Origin: Sulfurospirillum cavolei
Lineage (GTDB): Bacteria; Campylobacterota; Campylobacteria; Campylobacterales; Sulfurospirillaceae
Reading direction: 5' to 3'
Assembly: GCF_001548055.1 (NCBI RefSeq)
Contig: NZ_AP014724.1
Span: 1,054,001-1,118,000 of the forward strand
DNA: 64,000 nucleotides
Shown: one piece after another, positions 38,530 to 45,277 of the stretch
How the letters are laid out: every line of letters starts with the position of its first letter
Numbering within the stretch: position 1 is the first letter of the stretch
Program-made: the position numbers and the translations under genes
Notes under the pieces: model-generated
Told to the model about the DNA's origin: nothing
What the model saw: the letters and a program-made list of their open reading frames with translations, nothing else
Databases searched by the model: none

Positions 38530-38565
38530 AAAGCATAGGGGTCAGGTCTAAATTTTTAACTTTCT

Positions 38566-38612
38566 TTACATGTAAACCTTTTTCAATGCAAAAAGTTTTA
38601 CATGTAAAGAAT
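38566..38612. repeat. 47-bp hairpin element, copy B
   Basis: Same architecture as copy A: TTACATGTAAACCTTTTT pairs with AAAAAGTTTTACATGTAA at 17 of 18 positions around the loop CAATGC. It starts 37 bases after the stop of accessory gene 1, preceded by the word GGGGTCAGGTCTAAATTTTT (38539-38558). Confidence 0.85.
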
Positions 38613-38659
38613 CAAATGGTGGCGTAAGTCTGGTTAGAGAAAGACAATAAGGAGAGGCA

Positions 38660-38722
38660 ATGAAAGAAAATCAATGGTTACAAGGGCAAGTGAAATCTTT
38701 ACATGTAAAGGAAGAAAAATGA
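38660..38722 (+). CDS. 20-residue leader ORF coupled to accessory gene 2
   Basis: A strong AAGGAGAGG site precedes ATG 38660. The ORF reads MKENQWLQGQVKSLHVKEEK and its TGA overlaps the ATG of accessory gene 2 (ATGA). It contains the palindrome TTACATGTAA (38699-38708), which encodes its LHV. Either a real leader peptide that couples translation or the tail of a lost gene. Confidence 0.45.
   Translation: MKENQWLQGQVKSLHVKEEK
38699..38708. repeat. TKACATGTMA palindrome in the accessory gene 2 leader
   Basis: TTACATGTAA, the fifth exact copy within 1.15 kb. It directly abuts the ribosome site (AAAGGAAG) of accessory gene 2. Confidence 0.7.
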
Positions 38723-39465
38723 AAAGGTTACTACTAATAAGTGGGCTTTTGATGGTAAATACGCTGTTACAAGCTGATAGTTACTTACTTGTAATGAGCA
38801 AAGATGACAAATTGTGTCAAAACATCACCACGATGTTCAATGAAGATCTTTTTAAACACAAAGAAGTGCGCTTGAAAGACCATAAAGAGTTTAATGTGGT
38901 GGTGTGGGATAAAGAGTTTGAGTTTTATCGTGCAAGCGGAGACCAAGATATACTCTATAGCGAACCACGTTGTGATAATGAGCAATCTCTGGGATGTAAA
39001 AATGCCATCTTTGATATTAACAATGACGGCAAAGATGAGCTTGTAGCCTATCTGGATGAACGTTTATATGGAACGGCTAGTTATAATCAAATCAGTTACG
39101 CACCACAAGAAGAGAATGGTTCTTTAAAGTTCAAGTACAGACAAAGCACTATTGTAGGTGATGAACACTATAAAGAATTTCCAGTACAAAGAGTTGCCAA
39201 AGATGGTTTCAAATTTTATATCACGTCCAGTTCATTTGTTTTACTCCGTCCGTTTAAAGTTGCCGATACCTTTTACATTGCGACATTTTTCAATACGTAT
39301 GGAAGAAATAATTGGGATCCCTATCGATATAACAGTAAAAACCTGAACGATAACAATATGGTTTCCATTAGCAAATATGACGCAAACAATGAACAGCATG
39401 ACCTATGCTACATGATACGTGTGTTTACCAGTCCAACCTTCACTAAAACAAAAAAGGCTAAATAA
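38719..39465 (+). CDS. Exported protein of unknown function with EF-hand-like DxNxDG loop (accessory gene 2)
   Basis: 248 residues from ATG 38719, chosen because MKRLLLISGLLMVNTLLQAD is a clean signal peptide behind AAAGGAAG. An open extension 15 codons upstream has neither. The mature protein includes CQNITTMFNEDLFKHKEVRL, paired Cys (PRCDNEQSLGCKN), and AIFDINNDGKDELVAYLDER, a calcium-binding-loop pattern (DINNDGKDE) as in FG-GAP or EF-hand proteins. A Tyr/Phe-rich beta region follows. AT-rich like gene 1 but not similar to it in sequence, despite equal length. Its stop overlaps the start of a decayed third frame by one base (TAATG). No function assignable. Confidence 0.7.
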   Translation: MKRLLLISGLLMVNTLLQADSYLLVMSKDDKLCQNITTMFNEDLFKHKEVRLKDHKEFNVVVWDKEFEFYRASGDQDILYSEPRCDNEQSLGCKNAIFDINNDGKDELVAYLDERLYGTASYNQISYAPQEENGSLKFKYRQSTIVGDEHYKEFPVQRVAKDGFKFYITSSSFVLLRPFKVADTFYIATFFNTYGRNNWDPYRYNSKNLNDNNMVSISKYDANNEQHDLCYMIRVFTSPTFTKTKKAK

Positions 39466-39726
39466 TGGCACTTTGATCGACTTGGGATAGGGTTATGTAT
39501 GATGTCTTTCAAAACAATGGTACTCTAAAATCCGATTTAAAAAATCTGGCGTCTTCTGTACGTAGTGATTTGAGCGATGAACAAGCTATTCAAGCAGTCA
39601 AAGATCTAAAGCTTTGTTGATAAGACTTGGCAGTTTAAAGCAGGCGGAGGTATCGATACGCCTAAAGCTTTAATGATTGACCTACGCCTGATCTCACTAA
39701 CGCTTTTTCTGACATGTCAGTCTTAA
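39465..39726 (+). pseudogene. Decayed gene downstream of accessory gene 2
   Basis: An ATG overlapping the previous stop opens MAL, then TGA, then in the same frame STWDRVMYDVFQNNGTLKSD and LASSVRSDLSDEQAIQAVKD, up to LKLC and TGA at 39618. Removing one T near 39613-39615 lets the frame continue VDKTWQFKAGGGIDTPKALM and IDLRLISLTLF to TAA at 39724. One in-frame stop plus one frameshift in otherwise protein-like sequence indicates a broken gene of about 85 residues, or a fragment of a larger one. Family not recognised. Confidence 0.6.
39710..39719. repeat. TKACATGTMA palindrome at the right edge of the accessory region
   Basis: TGACATGTCA, a fully symmetric copy, 17 bases before the HAIR-like site of the hrcA operon. 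Confidence 0.7.
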
Positions 39727-39735
39727 ACGGTATTA

Positions 39736-39756
39736 CTTGACAATACTTGACTCAAT
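39736..39756. promoter_or_regulatory. HAIR-like HspR operator at the hrcA-grpE-dnaK promoter
   Basis: CTTGACA-N7-ACTCAAT matches CTTGAGT-N7-ACTCAAG at 11 of 14 positions with the correct spacer. It covers the -35 (TTGACA, 39737-39742). Confidence 0.72.
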
Positions 39757-39766
39757 GTTGTATAAT
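39737..39766 (+). promoter_or_regulatory. Sigma70-type promoter of hrcA-grpE-dnaK
   Basis: A consensus TTGACA (39737-39742) and TATAAT (39761-39766) separated by 18 bases, between the HAIR-like and CIRCE-like sites. Confidence 0.8.
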
Positions 39767-39770
39767 TACA

Positions 39771-39797
39771 TCAGCAATTAAATAACAAGAGTGCTAA
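39771..39797. promoter_or_regulatory. CIRCE-like HrcA operator
   Basis: The right arm GAGTGCTAA (39789-39797) is perfect. The 9-base spacer is exact, and the left arm TCAGCAATT matches TTAGCACTC at 6 of 9. It overlaps the hrcA leader just before the ATG, giving HrcA self-repression. Confidence 0.75.
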
Positions 39798-39800
39798 AAA

Positions 39801-40604
39801 ATGAAAAAACCTTCGAAGCAAGCGTTGATTTTAGAATCGATTATTCAAGCTTATTTGAAGTCGAAAATGCCTATCGGCTCATCCGAACTTCAAATGAAGA
39901 TGACGTTAGGGATTTCGCCTTCAACGATTCGCATCTATTTTAAAAAGCTTTCCGAAGAAGGATCGTTAGTTCAGCTCCATGTCAGTAGCGGGCGCGTACC
40001 GACACACCGAGCATTGCAAGGGTATTGGCAAGAGCGTATCGACACGTCGCTTCCCGTCGAAATTAAAAATATCGAGAAGTTGAGACGTTCCACGAACGAA
40101 CATCAGCTTTTTTGCGTCGTCGAAAGAAGTTCAGAAGCTATTTTTAAAGAGATCGTTGCCGTTCAGGATCGCTTTTTGATTTTAGTCTTTGACGCACACG
40201 AAGTTGCATTAAAATACAATACGAAAGTGGAGCAGTTTCTTCAACGCCTTATCGGCTGTACGATGCGCGAACTCAAAGATATTTCCGTGCAGGTAGGTCT
40301 TTACGAGCTACATGAAAAGCTTTCGATGATTTTTCAGCAATCTCCGCTTCTTCGAGAAGGCGAAAAAGAGATGTATGCGATTGCGCAAGAATTTCAAACC
40401 GATGCGTTTATAGAGCGTTTTAGACGATTGCATTTTCTAGAATCGATTGAAGACGGTTTGTATTTTGACGGATTTATTCCGTTTGGATGCATGGCGGTAA
40501 AACAAAAGGTTCAATTAAAAGACCAAAATGCGATGGCCGACATGTTGTGTTTCGGTCGCATCGAGAGTGATTTTGAAGATTTTTTCAATCAAGTAAAGGA
40601 GTAA
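39801..40604 (+). CDS. hrcA: Heat-inducible repressor HrcA
   Basis: 267 residues, shorter than the about 340 of Bacillus but usual for this phylum. The N-terminal winged helix reads LILESIIQAYLKSKMPIGSS and LGISPSTIRIYFKKLSEEGS, then LHVSSGRVPTHRALQGYW, the conserved HrcA core. A GAF-like dimer domain follows. HrcA represses chaperone operons through CIRCE. First gene of hrcA-grpE-dnaK, with HAIR-like and CIRCE-like sites upstream. Confidence 0.93.
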   Translation: MKKPSKQALILESIIQAYLKSKMPIGSSELQMKMTLGISPSTIRIYFKKLSEEGSLVQLHVSSGRVPTHRALQGYWQERIDTSLPVEIKNIEKLRRSTNEHQLFCVVERSSEAIFKEIVAVQDRFLILVFDAHEVALKYNTKVEQFLQRLIGCTMRELKDISVQVGLYELHEKLSMIFQQSPLLREGEKEMYAIAQEFQTDAFIERFRRLHFLESIEDGLYFDGFIPFGCMAVKQKVQLKDQNAMADMLCFGRIESDFEDFFNQVKE

Positions 40605-40607
40605 AAC

Positions 40608-41177
40608 GTGAATGAACCGTTAAACGAAGAGCAACAGCGGCAAGAAGCTGCTCCCGAGGAAGTGACGCAAGACGTTTGCTCGGAAGCGGTATGCGATGCG
40701 CAGCCGTGTTCGGAAAACAATGAAGTCGAACAATTAAAAACCAAGCTTGCCGAGCTTGAAGATAAATATTTACGAGCCAATGCCGACTTCGATAATATCA
40801 AACGTCGCCTGGAAAAAGAGAAAATGCAGGCGATCTCTTATGCCCATGAAGTCTTTGCAAGAGATCTTCTTCCCGTAATCGATGCGTTAGAGATGGCTCT
40901 CGTAGCCGGTAAAAATACCGAAATCGATAGTACGGAACTTTTAGGAAAGGTTAAAGAAGGGTTGGAACTAACGATTGAGCAGTTCCGAAAAGCTTTTGAA
41001 AAACACGGAATCGAACTGGTTGAAAGTGAAGGCGGTTTTGATCCGAACGTTCATGAAGCGGTGATGCAACTTGAGAGTGAAGAGAAGCAAAGCGGGGAGA
41101 TTTTACAAGTCTTTCAAAAAGGCTATAAAATCAAGGATAGAATTTTACGACCGGCAATGGTCAGTATCGCCAAATAA
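40608..41177 (+). CDS. grpE: Nucleotide exchange factor GrpE
   Basis: 189 residues from GTG 40608. A disordered acidic N-terminus (about 1-40, Gln/Glu-rich, with several Cys) precedes the long coiled coil (EDKYLRANADFDNIKRRLEK) and the four-helix/beta-wing domain (LLPVIDALEMALVAGKN, GFDPNVHEAVMQ, YKIKDRILRPAMVSIAK). It releases ADP from DnaK. 3 bases after hrcA. Confidence 0.96.
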   Translation: MNEPLNEEQQRQEAAPEEVTQDVCSEAVCDAQPCSENNEVEQLKTKLAELEDKYLRANADFDNIKRRLEKEKMQAISYAHEVFARDLLPVIDALEMALVAGKNTEIDSTELLGKVKEGLELTIEQFRKAFEKHGIELVESEGGFDPNVHEAVMQLESEEKQSGEILQVFQKGYKIKDRILRPAMVSIAK

Positions 41178-41229
41178 AGCAATCTTGCGTTTATCGGCAT
41201 TTATATTAAAATTAAATAAAGGATAAAAA

Positions 41230-43110
41230 ATGGGAAAAGTAATCGGTATAGATTTGGGAACGACCAATTCATGCGTTTCCGTGTATGAAAGAGGAGAAAG
41301 TAAAGTTATTCCTAACAAAGAAGGAAAAAACACGACCCCTTCGGTTGTTGCTTTTACGGACAAAGAAGAGGTTTTAGTCGGTGATACGGCAAAACGCCAA
41401 GCGGTAACGAATCCTAAGCGCACCATCTATTCTATCAAAAGAATTATGGGTTTGATGAGCAACGAAGAAAAAGCCGGTGAAGCGAAAAAACGTCTTCCTT
41501 ACGCGGTTGTCGACCGAAACGGTGCATGTGCGATTGAAATCGACGGCAAAGTGTACACTCCGCAAGAAATTAGTGCCAAAGTCTTGATGAAACTTAAAGA
41601 AGACGCGGAAGGCTTTTTGGGCGAGAGCGTGACCGATGCGGTTATTACCGTTCCGGCATATTTTAACGATAGCCAAAGAAAAGCGACCAAAGAAGCCGGT
41701 ACGATTGCCGGATTGAACGTATTGCGTATTATTAACGAGCCGACGGCGGCGGCGTTAGCTTACGGTTTGGATAAAAAAGAAGCGGAAAAAATCGTTGTTT
41801 ACGACCTCGGCGGCGGAACGTTCGACGTTACCGTACTGGAAACGGGCGATAACGTCGTTGAGGTATTGGCAACAGGCGGAGATGCCTTCTTGGGCGGCGA
41901 CGACTTTGATAACCGTCTTATCGACTGGTTAGTCGGTGAATTTAAAAGCGAAAACGGTATTGATTTAAAAGCGGACGTGATGGCACTTCAACGTCTCAAA
42001 GAAGCGGCTGAAAATGCAAAAAAAGAGCTTTCGTCTTCTATGGAGACCGAGGTCAATTTACCGTTTATCACAGCCGATGCAACCGGTCCAAAACACTTGG
42101 TCAAAAAGCTTACGCGTGCAAAATTTGAATCGATGATTGAAGATTTGGTAGCATTGACGATCAAGAAAATCAAAGAAGTCGTCAATGATTCCGATCTTAA
42201 AAAAGGCGAAATTAAAGAAATCGTTATGGTCGGCGGATCAACGCGTGTACCTTTAGTTCAACAAAAAGTGAAAGAGTTCTTTGAAAAAGAGCTCAACAAA
42301 TCCGTCAATCCGGATGAAGTTGTTGCGATCGGTGCGGCTATCCAAGGCGCGGTTATTAAAGGCGATGTCAAAGATATTCTTCTACTCGATGTTACGCCTC
42401 TAAGCCTCGGTATTGAAACGTTGGGCGGCGTTATGACGAAATTGATTGAAAAAGGTACGACGATTCCGGTTAAAAAATCGCAAGTCTTTTCGACCGCAGA
42501 AGACAATCAACCTGCCGTTACGATTCACGCACTTCAAGGTGAGCGTGAATTCGCACGCGATAATAAATCGCTCGGTCAATTTAACCTTGAGAGTATTCCG
42601 CCGGCACCTCGCGGCGTACCGCAAATCGAAGTCTCTTTTGACATCGACGCCAACGGTATTTTAACCGTTTCTGCTAAAGATAAAGCAACGGGTAAAGCTC
42701 AAGAGATTAAAATCTCCGGAAGTTCGGGACTCGATGATGCCGAAATCGAACGAATGGTTAAAGATGCAGAATTGCATAAAGAAGAGGACAAAAAACGTAA
42801 AGAAGCGGTTGACGCACGTAATCAAGCCGATGCATTAGCGCATCAAACCGAAAAATCTTTAGGTGAGATGGGTGATGCGATTAGTGCCGAAGATAAAACG
42901 AAAATCGAAGCAGAGCTTAAAGCCCTTAAAGAGGTTCTCGCGAATGAAAGTGCGACCAAAGAGCAAATCGACGCTAAAGTGAAATCATTAAGCGAAGCCA
43001 GCCATAAACTAGCCGAAGCAATGTATAAAAAAGAGCAAGGCGGAGCCGCCGGAGGCGAACAGCCAAAAGCAAAAAAAGACGATGACGTCATCGACGCCGA
43101 AGTCGAATAA
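41230..43110 (+). CDS. dnaK: Molecular chaperone DnaK (Hsp70)
   Basis: 626 residues. The ATPase domain starts [18 protein letters not shown] and holds [32 protein letters not shown] and [15 protein letters not shown]. The substrate domain includes [21 protein letters not shown] helical lid and the C-terminal [10 protein letters not shown] tail complete it. It partners with GrpE next door and CbpA at 18.3 kb. Ends just before a strong hairpin. Confidence 0.98.
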   Translation: MGKVIGIDLGTTNSCVSVYERGESKVIPNKEGKNTTPSVVAFTDKEEVLVGDTAKRQAVTNPKRTIYSIKRIMGLMSNEEKAGEAKKRLPYAVVDRNGACAIEIDGKVYTPQEISAKVLMKLKEDAEGFLGESVTDAVITVPAYFNDSQRKATKEAGTIAGLNVLRIINEPTAAALAYGLDKKEAEKIVVYDLGGGTFDVTVLETGDNVVEVLATGGDAFLGGDDFDNRLIDWLVGEFKSENGIDLKADVMALQRLKEAAENAKKELSSSMETEVNLPFITADATGPKHLVKKLTRAKFESMIEDLVALTIKKIKEVVNDSDLKKGEIKEIVMVGGSTRVPLVQQKVKEFFEKELNKSVNPDEVVAIGAAIQGAVIKGDVKDILLLDVTPLSLGIETLGGVMTKLIEKGTTIPVKKSQVFSTAEDNQPAVTIHALQGEREFARDNKSLGQFNLESIPPAPRGVPQIEVSFDIDANGILTVSAKDKATGKAQEIKISGSSGLDDAEIERMVKDAELHKEEDKKRKEAVDARNQADALAHQTEKSLGEMGDAISAEDKTKIEAELKALKEVLANESATKEQIDAKVKSLSEASHKLAEAMYKKEQGGAAGGEQPKAKKDDDVIDAEVE

Positions 43111-43125
43111 ACTTCTTTCTTTTTA

Positions 43126-43153
43126 GTATCCAAGCGTTTTCACGCTTGGATAC
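43126..43153. terminator. Hairpin terminator after dnaK
   Basis: A perfect 11-bp stem GTATCCAAGCG / CGCTTGGATAC with a 6-base loop, followed by a pyrimidine-rich but not pure T tract; 16 bases after the dnaK stop. Confidence 0.75.
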
Positions 43154-43252
43154 CTCTTTCCCCTCCCTTCCTCTAATTATTAGAAATATAAGTTTTAAAC
43201 AAAAATATATGATTCACTTGATATAATCGTCTTGTAGATTCAAGGTTGTATT

Positions 43253-44284
43253 ATGAGCAAAATCATTAAACTCTTTTTGAAGCAAGGCTTTACCCCGGTA
43301 GACAATAGGGTTTTTAAACTAGGCTCCGTCCTCCCTTTTGATTGCTATATCCAAAGGTTTAACGGCTTTTTTATCGTTCTAGAAAGCGGTACGTTTTTGA
43401 ACGAGTCGACGTATCGTAAACTGGTACAAAAAAACCTCCAAATTTTTGTTCAAACACGAAAATACGAAGATTATAAAACGTATGTACAGCGCTTTGCTTC
43501 TCAAATCGGTGATAAGCATACGTCTTACGAAACACAGGAATTAGAGGATGTTGTAGCGCAATGCTATGATATGAAGTCTCTTTTAAAGCAAGCGCAATCA
43601 TTGCACGATAAATTAAAGATTATCTATACGTATTCCAAGTACCTTTTAAATGCTTGGTTGCAATCCAAGCAGCGCGAACGCGTTCCCGTGGATGCGATAT
43701 CTTTTTTAATGGAAGAATTCGTTTTTGTGGCTAATAGTGAGCATTTAACGCTTTCAAAGTTCAATGATTTTTTGGATGAAGAAGACGATTTGGCGGCACA
43801 TTTAGTCAAAGTCGCTTTTTTCGCAGCTATGATAGGAAGTCATATCAATTTGGATTTTAGCGATCAAAAGAAGTTGCTGATTGCCGCCATTTTGCATGAT
43901 GTCGGTAAGACGGAATTGGATGAAAATCTGCTACACAAATCGGATTTCTTATCGGAATTTGAGTATAAGCTTATACAACGACATGCAGAGGCGAGTGCCC
44001 ACATGGTTCGTCAAAGCGGACTGAAAGATCGCGTGATTTTAAATGCCATTAAAGATCATCATGAGCGTTTGGACGGTAGCGGGTATCCCAAAGGTGCTAA
44101 AGAAGATCGTATCAGTATGTTCGGAAAAATTCTTGCGGTATGCGATATGTTCGATGCTATGATTACGATTAAACCGTATCGAGGTGCGTTCAGTACGTAT
44201 AATGCACTCAAGCTTATGCGCCTAGAGGCGCGAGACAAGCTTGAAATGCGTTATGTGAATCTTTTGGTTAAAGATTTAAAATAA
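43253..44284 (+). CDS. HD-GYP-domain protein (c-di-GMP phosphodiesterase)
   Basis: 343 residues. The N-terminal half (about 1-170) has no recognised domain. The C-terminal HD-GYP domain is intact: AAILHDVGKTELDENLLHKS, IQRHAEASAHMVRQSGL and NAIKDHHERLDGSGYPKGAK, then RISMFGKILAVCDMFDAM. The family hydrolyses c-di-GMP to GMP with two or three metal ions. Soluble, no TM segment. A TATAAT at 43222-43227 probably drives it alone. It complements the GGDEF-EAL protein at 7.1 kb. Confidence 0.9.
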   Translation: MSKIIKLFLKQGFTPVDNRVFKLGSVLPFDCYIQRFNGFFIVLESGTFLNESTYRKLVQKNLQIFVQTRKYEDYKTYVQRFASQIGDKHTSYETQELEDVVAQCYDMKSLLKQAQSLHDKLKIIYTYSKYLLNAWLQSKQRERVPVDAISFLMEEFVFVANSEHLTLSKFNDFLDEEDDLAAHLVKVAFFAAMIGSHINLDFSDQKKLLIAAILHDVGKTELDENLLHKSDFLSEFEYKLIQRHAEASAHMVRQSGLKDRVILNAIKDHHERLDGSGYPKGAKEDRISMFGKILAVCDMFDAMITIKPYRGAFSTYNALKLMRLEARDKLEMRYVNLLVKDLK

Positions 44285-44287
44285 GAT

Positions 44288-45175
44288 TTATCCGTTGAGA
44301 TGAGAGAGGTTTTCGCTCGGTAAGCTTTTTTCCATAATCTCAATTTCTTCTTTACCGGTTCGAACGACGTTTGGATCAAGTGTTAGATGTTTTTTCTTAA
44401 TTTTATCGGGATAATCGACGTTTTGTAAGATGTGGCGAATCGTATTGAGTCTGGCTTTGCGTTTATCGTCGGATAAAATAATCGTCCACGGACAACGCGG
44501 ATTGTTGGATGCTAAAAGCATGGAATATTTGGCGACCGTGTATTCGTCCCAAAGTTCTTGCGATTTTTCATCGACGGGAGAGAGTTTAAATTGTTTAAGC
44601 GGATCGGTTTTTCGTTCTCTAAAACGTTTGGCTTGTTCTTCTTTTCCGACCGAAAAATAGAATTTGAATAAAATAATGCCTGAATTGACCAACATGGTTT
44701 CAAATTTTGGGACTTCGCGTAAAAACTCTTTGTGTTCTTCTTGGGTACAAAAACCCATCACCGGTTCGACGCCGGCGCGATTGTACCATGAACGGTCAAA
44801 TAAAACGATTTCTCCGGCAGAGGGTAAGTGTTGGGTATAACGTTGGAAATACCATTGTGAACGCTCCGTATCGGAGGGCTTTGAAAGTGCGACGATACGC
44901 GCGCCTCGCGGGTTAAGATGTTCGGTAATGCGCTTAATCGTTCCGCCTTTACCCGCCGCATCGCGTCCTTCGACGAGAATCAGAACTTTTAAGCCTTTAT
45001 CTTTCACATGGTTTTGAAATTTTAGCAGTTCGACTTGGAGTTTTGTAAGCTCTTTTTCATATTTTAGCTCGCTTTTTTTGACCCAAATTTGAACTTTGTC
45101 GTCATGTTTTTCTTCTTTTGAAGCAAGAATCTCTTCATTTTGAAAGGCGATTTTTGTTTTCTTTTTCTTTCCCAT
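44288..45175 (-). CDS. ppk2: Polyphosphate kinase 2
   Basis: 295 residues. Walker A VEGRDAAGKGGTIKRITEHL, the lid DTERSQWYFQRYTQHLPSAG, and Walker B-like EIVLFDRSWYNRAGVEPVMG are class I PPK2 motifs. It transfers phosphate from polyphosphate to NDP (or the reverse), linking polyphosphate stores to the nucleotide pool. It converges on the HD-GYP gene (3 bases apart) and is divergent from dsbD. Confidence 0.95.
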   Translation of the reverse strand: MGKKKKTKIAFQNEEILASKEEKHDDKVQIWVKKSELKYEKELTKLQVELLKFQNHVKDKGLKVLILVEGRDAAGKGGTIKRITEHLNPRGARIVALSKPSDTERSQWYFQRYTQHLPSAGEIVLFDRSWYNRAGVEPVMGFCTQEEHKEFLREVPKFETMLVNSGIILFKFYFSVGKEEQAKRFRERKTDPLKQFKLSPVDEKSQELWDEYTVAKYSMLLASNNPRCPWTIILSDDKRKARLNTIRHILQNVDYPDKIKKKHLTLDPNVVRTGKEEIEIMEKSLPSENLSHLNG

Positions 45176-45277
45176 TCCTCTTCCTTTTAGCCCTTGAATG
45201 CCTTTAAATCGTTGTAATTTAAAAAATATTTAGGCTTATTCGCTACAATAAATCATTCTTTTTTTAAAGGTAACATT

